From NCBI GenBank assembly GCA_003543235.1, contig DPJA01000038.1:136415-200414 (forward strand): a stretch of DNA of 64,000 nucleotides, written 5' to 3'. The position numbers and the translations under genes are program-made. Source of the stretch: Lachnospiraceae bacterium. Lineage in GTDB: Bacteria > Bacillota > Clostridia > Lachnospirales > Anaerotignaceae. The notes under the pieces were generated by a model that was not told where the DNA came from, made no database searches, and saw only the letters and a list, made by a program, of their open reading frames with translations. Position 1 is the stretch's first letter, and each line of letters begins with the position of its first letter. Positions 18,243 through 27,660 of the stretch are shown here, one piece after another.

Positions 18243-19190
18243 ATGTCTTTAGTTACAACAAAAAAAATGTTTGAAAAAGCTTTTGCAGGAAAATATTCTA
18301 TCGGTGCTTTTAATATTAATAATATGGAAATTGTACAGGCAGTTGTTAATGCTTGCAAAAAACAAAATTCCGCAGTAATTCTTCAGGTTTCAAAAAGTGC
18401 TTTTAATTATATGCACCCACACTATTTAAAAGCTATTGTAGATGCAGCTGTTGAAGAAACAGGTCTTGACATTGCACTTCACTTAGATCATGGTGCTGAT
18501 TTTGAAATTTGCAAGAAATGTATAGAAGTAGGCTTCACCTCAGTTATGTTTGACGGTTCACACTTCGATTATGAAGAGAATATAGTTAAAACTAAGGAGA
18601 TTGTAGACTTTGCACACGCTAGAGGTGTTGTTGTTGAGGCAGAGCTTGGCAAACTTGCTGGCATTGAAGATGAAATTAAGGTTGCTGCCGAGGGTGCAAC
18701 TTACACTGACCCTGACCAAGCTTTAGATTTTGTTAAACGCACAGGTGTAGATTCACTTGCAATTGCAATTGGTACAAGCCACGGTGCATACAAATTTAAG
18801 GGCGAAGCAAAACTGGACTTTGAAAGACTTAAAACAATCACTGAAAAATTAGAAGCAGCTGGTTTCCATAACTACCCTATCGTTCTTCATGGTGCATCTT
18901 CTGTAGACCAAAATACAGTTGCAACTTGCAATCAATTTGGTGGACAAATTAAGGGTGCTAGTGGTATTCCTGTTGAAATGCTTCGTAAGGCAAGCGAGAT
19001 GGCTGTTTGTAAAATAAACATGGATACAGACATACGTCTTGCAATGACCGCTGCTGTAAGAAAAGCGTTGGTTGAAAAACCTGAAGCTTTTGACCCAAGA
19101 GGTTACCTTGGCGATGCAAGAAATGATATTGAAGCAATGGTTGAAAAGAAAATTACAGATGTTTTGGGCTCAACAAATTCAATGGAATAA
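18243..19190 (+). CDS. fba: class II fructose-bisphosphate aldolase
   Basis: Zn-dependent cleavage of fructose 1,6-bisphosphate in glycolysis. Metal and active-site motifs are visible: ALHLDHG (residues 77-83), EAELGKLAGIED, GTSHGAYKF, VLHGASS and the late INMDTD. At 315 residues it matches the short class II form. Related tagatose-bisphosphate aldolases share these motifs, but the lone position and own strong promoter favour the central glycolytic enzyme. AAAGGTGG lies before the ATG. Confidence 0.9.
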   Translation: MSLVTTKKMFEKAFAGKYSIGAFNINNMEIVQAVVNACKKQNSAVILQVSKSAFNYMHPHYLKAIVDAAVEETGLDIALHLDHGADFEICKKCIEVGFTSVMFDGSHFDYEENIVKTKEIVDFAHARGVVVEAELGKLAGIEDEIKVAAEGATYTDPDQALDFVKRTGVDSLAIAIGTSHGAYKFKGEAKLDFERLKTITEKLEAAGFHNYPIVLHGASSVDQNTVATCNQFGGQIKGASGIPVEMLRKASEMAVCKINMDTDIRLAMTAAVRKALVEKPEAFDPRGYLGDARNDIEAMVEKKITDVLGSTNSME

Positions 19191-19200
19191 AATTCAATAA

Positions 19201-19237
19201 AAAAAAGAGGTTCAGCTTAATGCTATACCTCTTTTTT
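19201..19237. terminator. bidirectional intrinsic terminator
   Basis: AAAAAAGAGGT (19201-19211) pairs with ACCTCTTTTTT (19227-19237). T runs lie on both sides. It serves the convergent fba and gatB transcripts. Confidence 0.85.
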
Positions 19238-19253
19238 TTATTATAAACTTTCT

Positions 19254-20687
19254 CTACATTTTGGCAAGTTCTTCTGCAATTACTACATTAACAGTTCCTG
19301 GGTCTGCCTTACCCTTAAGCTGTTTCATGCACTGTCCCATAAGGAAACGTGTAACCTTATCATTACCCTCTTTAAACTCAGCAACGCTATTAGGATTAGA
19401 CTGAAGCACTGATACAACAACTTCTCTCACAGCACCGTCGTCGTTAACCATTTCAAGCCCATTTTCTTTTATATACTGCTCAGGTTCAATATTTTCTTTG
19501 AACATTTTTTCAAATACTTCCTTGGCTGTTCCACGGTTAATAACATTGTTTTTAACAAGAAGAATAAGCTTACCAAGGTTTGCAAATGTAAAGTTGATGT
19601 CCTCAATATCTGTACTTGTATCTGTTGCAAGTCGAAGTACTTCGCCCATAATCCAGTTTGAAACTTCTTTCGCCTCACCACAAGCCTCAAGTGCCTCTTC
19701 AAATATCTTTACAAGAAATTTAGAACCTGTAATAATATCAACATCATATTCTGGCAAACCATAATTTGCAAGGTATCTCTTCTTTTTTGTGTCTGGAAGT
19801 TCTGGAAGCTCTCCCCTTACTCTTTCAATCCACTCATCGCTTATTTCTATTGGTACAAGGTCTGGTTCAGGAAAATATCTATAGTCCTGTGCATTTTCTT
19901 TGCTACGCATAGCAAAACTAGAACCCTTGTTATCATCCCATCTTCTTGTTTCTTGAACAACTCTCTTGCCCTCTCCAATAAGCTCAATCTGGCGTTTTCT
20001 TTCGCCTTCAATGGCTCTCGCAATAGCCTTAAAGCTGTTTATATTTTTCATTTCAGTTCTTGTGCCAAGTTCATCTGTACCAACAGGTCTAACAGAAAGG
20101 TTAACATCTGCACGCAGTGAACCCTGTTCCATCTTACAGTCAGACACATCAGTGTACTGTAAAATAGATTTAAGTTTTGTAAGGTAAGCAATAACTTCTT
20201 CACCATTGCAAAAATCTGGCTCAGAAACAATTTCAAGAAGAGGTACGCCACAACGGTTATAATCTACCAAAGTGCAGTCGTCCCATGGGTCATGAATAAG
20301 CTTGCCTGCATCTTCCTCCATGTGGATTTCTTTAATTCTGATTGATTTTGTAACGCCACCAACTTCAATGTCTATATGACCATTTTGGCAAATTGGTGCG
20401 TAAAGCTGGCTAACCTGATAAGCCTTAGGAAGGTCAGGGTAGAAATAATTTTTTCTGTCAAATTTATTATATTTTGTAATCTCGCAGTTGGTAGCAAGCC
20501 CTACACGTATTGCATATTCAACTACTTGTTCGTTTAAAACAGGAAGCGTACCAGGCATACCAGTACAAACCTCACAAACGTGAGTATTTGGGTCACCGCC
20601 AAACTCTGTTGTACAACTGCAGAAAATTTTTGTTTGAGTAGAAAGCTCAGTATGAACCTCTAAGCCTAATGTGGTTAAAAATTCCAT
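19254..20687 (-). CDS. gatB: Asp/Glu-tRNA amidotransferase subunit B
   Basis: Kinase and tRNA-binding subunit of GatCAB. It phosphorylates the Glu or Asp on mischarged tRNA so that ammonia from GatA can amidate it. Typical features: TTLGLEVHTELST at the N-terminus, zinc-ligand cysteines (CSC, CEVC), the EIHMEEDAGKL motif and a C-terminal YqeY-like tail domain. 477 residues is normal. It begins 3 nt after the gatA stop and is the last gene of the aspS-gatC-gatA-gatB operon. Confidence 0.95.
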   Translation of the reverse strand: MEFLTTLGLEVHTELSTQTKIFCSCTTEFGGDPNTHVCEVCTGMPGTLPVLNEQVVEYAIRVGLATNCEITKYNKFDRKNYFYPDLPKAYQVSQLYAPICQNGHIDIEVGGVTKSIRIKEIHMEEDAGKLIHDPWDDCTLVDYNRCGVPLLEIVSEPDFCNGEEVIAYLTKLKSILQYTDVSDCKMEQGSLRADVNLSVRPVGTDELGTRTEMKNINSFKAIARAIEGERKRQIELIGEGKRVVQETRRWDDNKGSSFAMRSKENAQDYRYFPEPDLVPIEISDEWIERVRGELPELPDTKKKRYLANYGLPEYDVDIITGSKFLVKIFEEALEACGEAKEVSNWIMGEVLRLATDTSTDIEDINFTFANLGKLILLVKNNVINRGTAKEVFEKMFKENIEPEQYIKENGLEMVNDDGAVREVVVSVLQSNPNSVAEFKEGNDKVTRFLMGQCMKQLKGKADPGTVNVVIAEELAKM

Positions 20688-20690
20688 TAC

Positions 20691-22163
20691 TTACGCCTCC
20701 TTTCCTGCTTTAAGAACAGGTTTCTTTGTATGATAGTCTGTTGACTTTTGGAAAGCATAGCCAACATTCATAATTTCGTTTTCACTAAACGCCTTACCTG
20801 TAAGTTGTAACCCAATAGGAAGACCTTGGCTGTCAAAACCACAAGGCACAACCATTGATGGAAGTCCCGCAAGGTTAACCGATACTGTATAAATATCCCC
20901 AAGATACATTTTAAGTGGGTCACTTAAATTTTCGCCAATTTTAAGAGCTGTTGTAGGTGCTGTTGGGCTAAGAATACAGTCATATTTTTCAAAAGCACGG
21001 TCAAAGCTCTGCTTAATTATAGCCTTGACTTGCAATGCTTTTTTGTAATACGCATCATAATATCCGCTGGATAAAACAAAAGCACCAATCATAATTCTTC
21101 TTTTAACTTCTATTCCAAAACCTTCACTTCTTGATTTGTAATAAAGGTCTGTTAAATCATTAAATTCAGGTGCCGCATAGCCATATTTTACACCATCAAA
21201 ACGTGAAAGATTACTGCTTGCTTCCGCACAAGCAATAATGTAATATGCTGGTATAGCATACTGCAACTCAGGCATTTCAAATTCTTCAACTATTGCACCA
21301 AGTTCTTCAAGCTTTTTAGCCGCTGCAAGAACAGATGCCTTTACTTCTGGATTAAGACCTTCACCAAAATAATCTTTTGGAAGTCCAATTTTTTTGCCCT
21401 TTATGTTGTTAGTAAGAGTAATTTTAAGTGAATCCTGCTTTACGGATGTGCTGTCTTTAGGGTCATGTCCACTAATTACAGACAAAACCTCTGCAATATC
21501 TTCAACATTTTTGCCAATAGGTCCAATTTGGTCAAGAGAAGAAGCATAGGCAATAAGACCATAACGTGAAACAGCACCGTAGGTAGGTTTAAGACCTGTT
21601 ACGCCACAAAATGCTGCTGGCTGACGAATAGAACCGCCAGTGTCAGAACCCAATGTATAGTAAGCCTCATCTGCCGCAACAGCCGCCGCCGAACCACCGC
21701 TTGAACCACCTGGTGCTCTATTTTCGCCCCAAGGATTTATGGTTGCACCATGCACAGATGTTTCTGTAGTAGAGCCCATGGCAAATTCATCCATATTAAG
21801 CTTACCAAGAATTACTGCACCAGCCTCTTCAAGCTTTCTTACAGCTGTTGAAGAATAAGTTGGCTTAAAGCCTGTAAGTATTTTAGATGCACAAGTAGTT
21901 AAAATTCCCTCTGTACACATATTGTCTTTCACTGCCATAGGCACACCTGCAAGAGGAGAAGTTAATGTTCCGTCATCAATCCCCTTTTGAACCTTTTCTG
22001 CCTGAGCAAGAGCTTTATCAGCACAAATTGTTACAAAAGCGTTATATGCTTTATCTGTTTTTTCAATATTTTCAAGTGCTGCCTTAGTTACCTCAACAAC
22101 ACCAAGTTCTTTAGATTTTATTTTGCTGCCAATCTCTAGGGCAGTCATTTTACTAAGTTCCAT
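20691..22163 (-). CDS. gatA: Asp/Glu-tRNA amidotransferase subunit A
   Basis: Amidase-signature glutaminase that supplies ammonia to GatB. The Lys-Ser-Ser triad is intact and falls at K79, S154 and S178, as in well-studied GatA proteins (AVKDN, APGGSSGGS, GSDTGGSIRQP). 490 residues is normal. It lies 17 nt after gatC. Confidence 0.95.
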   Translation of the reverse strand: MELSKMTALEIGSKIKSKELGVVEVTKAALENIEKTDKAYNAFVTICADKALAQAEKVQKGIDDGTLTSPLAGVPMAVKDNMCTEGILTTCASKILTGFKPTYSSTAVRKLEEAGAVILGKLNMDEFAMGSTTETSVHGATINPWGENRAPGGSSGGSAAAVAADEAYYTLGSDTGGSIRQPAAFCGVTGLKPTYGAVSRYGLIAYASSLDQIGPIGKNVEDIAEVLSVISGHDPKDSTSVKQDSLKITLTNNIKGKKIGLPKDYFGEGLNPEVKASVLAAAKKLEELGAIVEEFEMPELQYAIPAYYIIACAEASSNLSRFDGVKYGYAAPEFNDLTDLYYKSRSEGFGIEVKRRIMIGAFVLSSGYYDAYYKKALQVKAIIKQSFDRAFEKYDCILSPTAPTTALKIGENLSDPLKMYLGDIYTVSVNLAGLPSMVVPCGFDSQGLPIGLQLTGKAFSENEIMNVGYAFQKSTDYHTKKPVLKAGKEA

Positions 22164-22180
22164 TTTTTATGCTCCCCCTA

Positions 22181-22468
22181 TTATTCTACAGTTTTTGGCA
22201 CTTTAAAGCATCCGTCTTTTTTAGCCGGAGCATTTAAAGTAATAATATCCCTATCTACCGATGGTTTAACAACGTCTTCTCTGAAAACATTATTCATAGG
22301 AAAAGCATGGCTCATTGCCTCGATACCTGTTGTGTCAAGTGTGTTAAGTGTATCCATATAGTTAATTATTTTTTCCATCTCCGTTTTTGCAGTTTCTTTC
22401 TCTTCATCTTGAAGTTTAAGACGTGCAAGAATTCCGATGTAATCAATCATTTCATCTGTAATTTTCAT
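22181..22468 (-). CDS. gatC: Asp/Glu-tRNA amidotransferase subunit C
   Basis: 95-residue scaffold that wraps around GatA and holds the GatCAB complex together. The N-terminal ITDEMIDYIGILARLKL and the HAFPMNNVFREDVV segment are characteristic. It sits between aspS (62 nt upstream) and gatA, the usual gatCAB order. Confidence 0.92.
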   Translation of the reverse strand: MKITDEMIDYIGILARLKLQDEEKETAKTEMEKIINYMDTLNTLDTTGIEAMSHAFPMNNVFREDVVKPSVDRDIITLNAPAKKDGCFKVPKTVE

Positions 22469-22530
22469 AAAATCTACCTTTCATGTAAAATTTATAATCA
22501 GTTAGACTAAACCTCCAAGGTATTAAGGTT

Positions 22531-23859
22531 TTATGGAGTAAGTCTTGACATATCTCTTGGGAACATTGATGCTACACGTACATTGCTTTCATCTAAAAGC
22601 TTCATGCAAAGCCTTTCAAGACCCATTCCAAGTCCGCCGTGCGGTGGCATACCATATTTGTGTATCATAAGGTAGCCTTCAAAATCCGCTGGGTCAAGTC
22701 CCTTTGAAATCATTTTAGCAACCTGGTCGTCATAATTATGAATTCTCTGTCCGCCTGTAGTAATTTCCATTCCTCTAAAAAGAAGGTCGAAGCTTAAAGT
22801 ATACTTAGGGTCACATGGGTCATCCATAGCATAGAAAGGACGTTTTTTAACAGGATAATGTGTAACAAAAACAAAATCACTATTATATTTTTCTTTAAAA
22901 AGTTTGCTTATAAGCTGTTCTTCTTCTGGCTCAAGGTCATAAGGGTCTTTAATTTTTCTGCCATATTCCGTTGCAACCATTTCCTTTGCATCTTTAAACC
23001 TAACAGTAGGAATTTCTGTAACCTCAGGCAATTCAAGGTTCAAAATTTTAAGCTCTCTTTCATATTCGCTTTTCAAAAGCTCAATCATATTTTTAATTGC
23101 ACCTGTTTCCATTTCCATAATTTCACGGAAATCGCTAATAAAGCCCATTTCAAAATCCAAACCGATATATTCGTTAAGATGTCTTGTTGTATTGTGCTTT
23201 TCTGCACGGAAAACCGGAGCAACCTCAAATACTCTTTCATATACTCCAACCAACATTTGCTTGTAAAACTGTGGGCTTTGTGCAAGGAATGCCTTTTTAC
23301 CAAAGTAATCCAGCTTAAAAATATTAGCTCCACCCTCTGCCCCTGTTGCTACAATCTTAGGTGTGCGAATTTCTGTAAAGCCCTCTTTAAAAAGATAATC
23401 TCTAAACCCTCTTACAACACCCTCTTGCATCTTGAAAATAGCTCTTTCACGGTTGTTTCTAAGGGTAAGTGGTCTAAGTTCAATATTTTTCTCAATTGTA
23501 ACACCAAGTTTTCTTTTTGAAAGATTTATTGCAGGTGCTTCCTGTGGTGCAGAAAGTACCTCAACATTAACAAGGTGAATTTCAAAGCCTCCAATGGCTC
23601 TTTCATCTTTTTTTATTGTACCTTCAACTGATATTGAATACTCAGGACCAAGGTCTGATATTTCAAACTGGCTTATACCCTTATTATAAACGCACTGTAC
23701 AAGCCCATTTCTCTTTCTGAGGGTAACAAAACCAAAGTCGCCCATATCTTTTACAGAATAAATCATGCCGTGAGTTTTAACGGTATCACCATCGTTTTTT
23801 TCCATCATATCAGCAATTTCCAAGTCTGCATAATTTCTTTTGCCTGAAACTGTTTCCAT
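22531..23859 (-). CDS. aspS: archaeal-type (AspRS2) aspartyl-tRNA synthetase, probably non-discriminating
   Basis: 442 residues: an N-terminal OB-fold anticodon domain (RNGLVQCVYNK) and a class II core with motif 2 (VFRAEKHNTTRHLNE) and motif 3 (GLGMGLERL). It lacks the long insert of the roughly 590-residue bacterial AspRS. The segment GGANIFKLDYFGKKAFLAQS identifies it as AspRS rather than AsnRS. In many bacteria this short form charges both tRNA-Asp and tRNA-Asn, and GatCAB then converts Asp-tRNA-Asn. Being first in one operon with gatCAB strongly supports that. It may coexist with a normal AspRS elsewhere. Confidence 0.9.
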   Translation of the reverse strand: METVSGKRNYADLEIADMMEKNDGDTVKTHGMIYSVKDMGDFGFVTLRKRNGLVQCVYNKGISQFEISDLGPEYSISVEGTIKKDERAIGGFEIHLVNVEVLSAPQEAPAINLSKRKLGVTIEKNIELRPLTLRNNRERAIFKMQEGVVRGFRDYLFKEGFTEIRTPKIVATGAEGGANIFKLDYFGKKAFLAQSPQFYKQMLVGVYERVFEVAPVFRAEKHNTTRHLNEYIGLDFEMGFISDFREIMEMETGAIKNMIELLKSEYERELKILNLELPEVTEIPTVRFKDAKEMVATEYGRKIKDPYDLEPEEEQLISKLFKEKYNSDFVFVTHYPVKKRPFYAMDDPCDPKYTLSFDLLFRGMEITTGGQRIHNYDDQVAKMISKGLDPADFEGYLMIHKYGMPPHGGLGMGLERLCMKLLDESNVRVASMFPRDMSRLTP

Positions 23860-24088
23860 TATAATCGCTCCTTATTTATAAATCAGTGATTTATATATCA
23901 AACCACCTAATAAACCTATTTTATTACAATATCATACCTCGTACCTAAAATCAACTTTTCTTAAGCTAATTATTACAAAAATGACCCTTGTTTGCAAAAA
24001 TATGTCATACTTAAGTTTATGTAGAAAATTGTTATATGCTTAAAATTGGTTCCATATACAATCAACCTATTCCATTATATTTCTGGTG

Positions 24089-24418
24089 CTAAAATACAAT
24101 TTGAATAAGCACCATATAGCATACTGTTCCTGCTGCAATACTTAAAAGTGCATTCCTTCTCCACGCATGAAGCACTGCTACCAAACAAATTGATATAAAT
24201 TCTGCCATGCCATATGGTGCAGTTGTTACATCAATGCCTTTAAGACAATAAACAACTAATGCCCCTATAACTGCCGAAGGCAAAACCCTTCCCAAATATA
24301 ATATTCTTTTGGGTACTTCCTTTTTCCCGCCAAAAAGTATGAATGGTATAGCCCTAGTGATAATTGTGCATACAGCAACAACTACAATTATAATTATTGC
24401 TCTTCCTGTAGAAATCAT
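24089..24418 (-). CDS. azlD: AzlD family branched-chain amino acid exporter subunit
   Basis: Small membrane protein of 109 residues with three or four hydrophobic segments and the family phrase TRAIPFILFGGKKEVPKRILYLGRVLPSAV. With AzlC it forms a branched-chain amino acid (and analogue) exporter. The ATG overlaps the azlC stop by 4 nt, so the subunits are translationally coupled. Confidence 0.9.
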   Translation of the reverse strand: MISTGRAIIIIVVVAVCTIITRAIPFILFGGKKEVPKRILYLGRVLPSAVIGALVVYCLKGIDVTTAPYGMAEFISICLVAVLHAWRRNALLSIAAGTVCYMVLIQIVF

Positions 24419-25110
24419 ACCCCTTCCACCTTCTTTTCTTCAAGTATGTTCCTAAGTAAATTAAGTATAAGCACCGTAACTACTAAAGAAGGTAAAATAA
24501 ATTTGTCAGGTCCAATTAATATAAGGAAAATTATTGCCGATAAAACCCCCGTTACAGCAGCTATATGACTTTTTGCATCAATCCATTGCTCTACAAAAAT
24601 AACCATGAACAACGCTGTCATGGCAAAATCTATTCCAGTCAAGTCAAAAGTTATAAGATTACCTATTATTGCCCCTGCAACACTTCCCATTATCCAATAA
24701 AAGTGGTCAAGCAAAGCTATAAAAAAATATGTCCATTTTTCTTTATTGTTTTGCGGTGCCACAGTAGCACACAAAAGTGAATACGTTTCATCGGTAAGGG
24801 AAAAAACCATATACGGATATAGTCTGCCCATTTTTTTGAATCTTTCAATAAAGCTTAAACCATAAAAAGCATGACGGCTATTTATAAGCAACGTCATTAT
24901 GACAACTGTTGGCAAGCCAAAGCTTCCTGCTAGTAAGGTTACAAGCACATACTGCATAGAACCAGCATATACAAACAGGCTTATAAAAAATGCCCAAATA
25001 AAACTATAGCCTATATTTTGCAAAAGTAAACCAAACGCCAAACCTGTAAATAGATATCCACACATAACAGGAATAGTTTTAATAAACGAATATTTTAGTG
25101 CTTCTCTCAT
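24415..25110 (-). CDS. azlC: AzlC family branched-chain amino acid exporter
   Basis: 231-residue polytopic membrane protein. Typical features are GLAFGLLLQNIGYS near residue 24, YAGSMQYVLV, and INSRHAFYGLSFIERFK. It is the larger subunit of the AzlCD exporter. No azlB-type Lrp regulator is adjacent, unlike in Bacillus. It is the first gene of a two-gene unit downstream of pheT on the same strand. Confidence 0.92.
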   Translation of the reverse strand: MREALKYSFIKTIPVMCGYLFTGLAFGLLLQNIGYSFIWAFFISLFVYAGSMQYVLVTLLAGSFGLPTVVIMTLLINSRHAFYGLSFIERFKKMGRLYPYMVFSLTDETYSLLCATVAPQNNKEKWTYFFIALLDHFYWIMGSVAGAIIGNLITFDLTGIDFAMTALFMVIFVEQWIDAKSHIAAVTGVLSAIIFLILIGPDKFILPSLVVTVLILNLLRNILEEKKVEGV

Positions 25111-25184
25111 ATATAAACCCCCATTGGTCAGAGTCTTACTAAAAACATTTTTCAGAAATTTCTATTATTTCTTAATAACAACTT

Positions 25185-25210
25185 AGGGCAGAGAAAATTT
25201 CCCCCGCCCT
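25185..25210 (-). terminator. possible terminator hairpin after pheT
   Basis: On the minus strand AGGGCGGGGG pairs, using several G-U pairs, with the TCTCTGCCCT side. The following U-tract is poor (AAGTTGTTATT), so termination may be weak and azlCD may receive read-through. Confidence 0.4.
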
Positions 25211-25239
25211 GCATCTAATTGCTGTAATTTTACAACTAT

Positions 25240-27639
25240 TTATTTATCCCTTAAAATAGCACCAAGCTCACTTTCAAGGGCAAAAAGTATCTTTTTCATA
25301 ACTGAATTAACATCATCATCTACAAGGGTTCTGTCTAGTGCTCTAAATGTAATTGAGTATGAAACGGATTTAAAGCCCTTTTCAATCTGAGTTCCTTGAT
25401 ATACGTCAAAAAGATTGATGGCTTCAAGGAGCTTTCCACCTTTCTTTTTAATTACATTTTCGATTTCCTTTACAAAGACATTTTCGTCAATAATCATTGA
25501 AATATCACGGGTTACAGCTGGGAATTTAGGCAATGCCTTGTAGACGCTTACCATGTGTGCCGCATCAATCATGGCCTCTACATCTAACACAGCAATATAA
25601 ACCCTTGTTCCTATTGAGTAGTTATTAGCAACCATTGGATGAAGCTCACCCAAATAGCCAAAGTTATCACCGTTTATCGACACGCTTGCAGTTCGTCCAG
25701 AGTGCATCCAACTTATATTTTTTTCAGGTGAATATTCAACCTTTTCACTCATTCCAAGTACGTTAAACAAATATTCTACAATTCCCTTTAATACGTAAAA
25801 ATCCATCTTGCCATACATACCTATTGTAAGTTTATAAGGCTCCTTTGGAAGCTCAGTTAACGGCAATACCTTTGGAATATAAACCTTGCCAACCTCAAAA
25901 AGTCCAGCTTCTTCATTACGTCTATTATAGTTTGTTGAAAGTGAATTAAGCATACCATTTAATGTAGTTGTTCTCATTACAGAAAAATCTTCACCAAGTG
26001 GATTAGAAATTTTAACAACTTTTCTTAAATCGGAAGTTTCGTCTATATTAAGCTTTTCAAACACTTTAGGACTTTCAAAGGTAAAATTCATAGCCTCGCA
26101 AAGACCATTAGTAATCATAGCCTTTTTAATGACATCTGTTATAGTCTGGCTGTATGTCTTTTTGCCAACAGTTGGTGTACCTGACGCAAGAGTCGGAACA
26201 ATTTTACTGTAACCATAGAAACGTGCAACCTCTTCTGCAAGGTCAGCTTGTGCCTCAAGGTCTGGACGGAAGGTAGGTATTGTAACTGTTCTTGTTGCCT
26301 TATCAACCTTTATTTCAATTCTTTCAAAAATTTCAATCATTTCATCTTCTGAAATATCTGTGCCTAATAAACCATTGATCCAATCTGGAGAATAGCTTAA
26401 CTGCCAGTTTTCTCTTTTGTTTGGATAACAATCTACAGCACCCTTAACAACTGTGCCACAACCAAGCATTTCAACAAGCTGAACGGCTCTGTCCACAGCA
26501 ATTCGGCTTATGTTAGGGTCAAGACCTTTTTCAAATTTGCTAGACGCATCTGTTCTAAGACCAAGTTTTTTGGCTGTTATACGTACGTTCGGACCATTGA
26601 AGTTTGCCGATTCAAAAAGTACAGTAGCGGTATCTCCTGTAATCATGCTATTTTCACCGCCCATAACTCCAGCAACTGCAACTGCCTTGTTAGGGTCTGC
26701 AATAACAAGCATACTGCTGTCCAGTTTTCGTTCAATTCCATCAAGGGTGTTGAAAATTTCGCCATCCTTAGCGTTTCTAACAATAATTTTATGTTCATCA
26801 AGGGTATCTATGCTGAATGCGTGCATTGGCTGACCAAGCTCACTCATAACATAATTTGTAATGTCAACAATATTGTTAATAGGTCTTATTCCAACTGAAC
26901 GAAGGCGTTTTCTCATCCAGCGTGGTGATGGTGCAATTTTAACATCTTTAACAACCCTTGCAACATAGCGAGGGCAAAGTTCTGTATTCTGAATTTCAAC
27001 AGAAATCATTTCGTTTATATTGCCGTCAGCCTCTTCCTTAACAGTAATTTCAGGAAACTTAAATTCTTTTTTGTAAGTTGCGGCTGTTTCTCTTGCCAAA
27101 CCAATCATGCTGAAACAATCAGGTCTGTTAGAGGTTATTTCAAACTCAACAGTTGTATCAATTAAGTCCAAAACCTCTCTAATGTCAGCACCAAGTGGCG
27201 GTTCATTTTGAAAAATATAAATTCCGTTCTCAGGTGCTTCTGGAAAATCATGTCTGTCAAAACCAAATTCTTCAACTGAACAAAGCATTCCGTTGCTTTC
27301 AACACCACGAAGCTTGCCTTTTTTAATTTTTACATCGTCCGCAAGATGAGCACCATCAGTTGCAACAGGCACATAAGCACCAACAAAAAGGTTTGTTGCC
27401 CCTGTAACTATCTGCAAAGGCTCTTCCATTGCAACATCAATTTTTGTTATAACCAATTTATCTGCATCAGGGTGATTATCTATTGATAAAACTTTGCCAA
27501 CAACAACCCCTGTAATATCCTTACAAATTTCCTCATAACCCTCTACTTTAGAACCGCTGAGGGTAATATCTTCAACATAATCCTTAATATCTACGTCTAC
27601 ATCAACATAATCTTTTAACCAAGACATTGAAATATCCAT
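25240..27639 (-). CDS. pheT: phenylalanyl-tRNA synthetase, beta subunit
   Basis: 799 residues, the usual size of bacterial PheT. In order: the N-terminal EMAP/tRNA-binding domain (residues about 40-150), B3/B4 editing domain that hydrolyses Tyr-tRNA-Phe, B5 domain, catalytic-like core, and the C-terminal FDX-ACB anticodon domain (FPAVTRDISMI...). It works as the alpha2-beta2 enzyme with PheS. It starts 20 nt after pheS and shares its T-box control. Confidence 0.95.
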   Translation of the reverse strand: MDISMSWLKDYVDVDVDIKDYVEDITLSGSKVEGYEEICKDITGVVVGKVLSIDNHPDADKLVITKIDVAMEEPLQIVTGATNLFVGAYVPVATDGAHLADDVKIKKGKLRGVESNGMLCSVEEFGFDRHDFPEAPENGIYIFQNEPPLGADIREVLDLIDTTVEFEITSNRPDCFSMIGLARETAATYKKEFKFPEITVKEEADGNINEMISVEIQNTELCPRYVARVVKDVKIAPSPRWMRKRLRSVGIRPINNIVDITNYVMSELGQPMHAFSIDTLDEHKIIVRNAKDGEIFNTLDGIERKLDSSMLVIADPNKAVAVAGVMGGENSMITGDTATVLFESANFNGPNVRITAKKLGLRTDASSKFEKGLDPNISRIAVDRAVQLVEMLGCGTVVKGAVDCYPNKRENWQLSYSPDWINGLLGTDISEDEMIEIFERIEIKVDKATRTVTIPTFRPDLEAQADLAEEVARFYGYSKIVPTLASGTPTVGKKTYSQTITDVIKKAMITNGLCEAMNFTFESPKVFEKLNIDETSDLRKVVKISNPLGEDFSVMRTTTLNGMLNSLSTNYNRRNEEAGLFEVGKVYIPKVLPLTELPKEPYKLTIGMYGKMDFYVLKGIVEYLFNVLGMSEKVEYSPEKNISWMHSGRTASVSINGDNFGYLGELHPMVANNYSIGTRVYIAVLDVEAMIDAAHMVSVYKALPKFPAVTRDISMIIDENVFVKEIENVIKKKGGKLLEAINLFDVYQGTQIEKGFKSVSYSITFRALDRTLVDDDVNSVMKKILFALESELGAILRDK

Positions 27640-27660
27640 TTTTGTTTTCCCTCCTTTTTA

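Noticed and set aside
22531..23859. Asparaginyl-tRNA synthetase
   Set aside because: The catalytic-domain segments (GGANIFKLDYF, FLAQSPQ) match AspRS2, and the operon contains gatCAB, which would be redundant with AsnRS.
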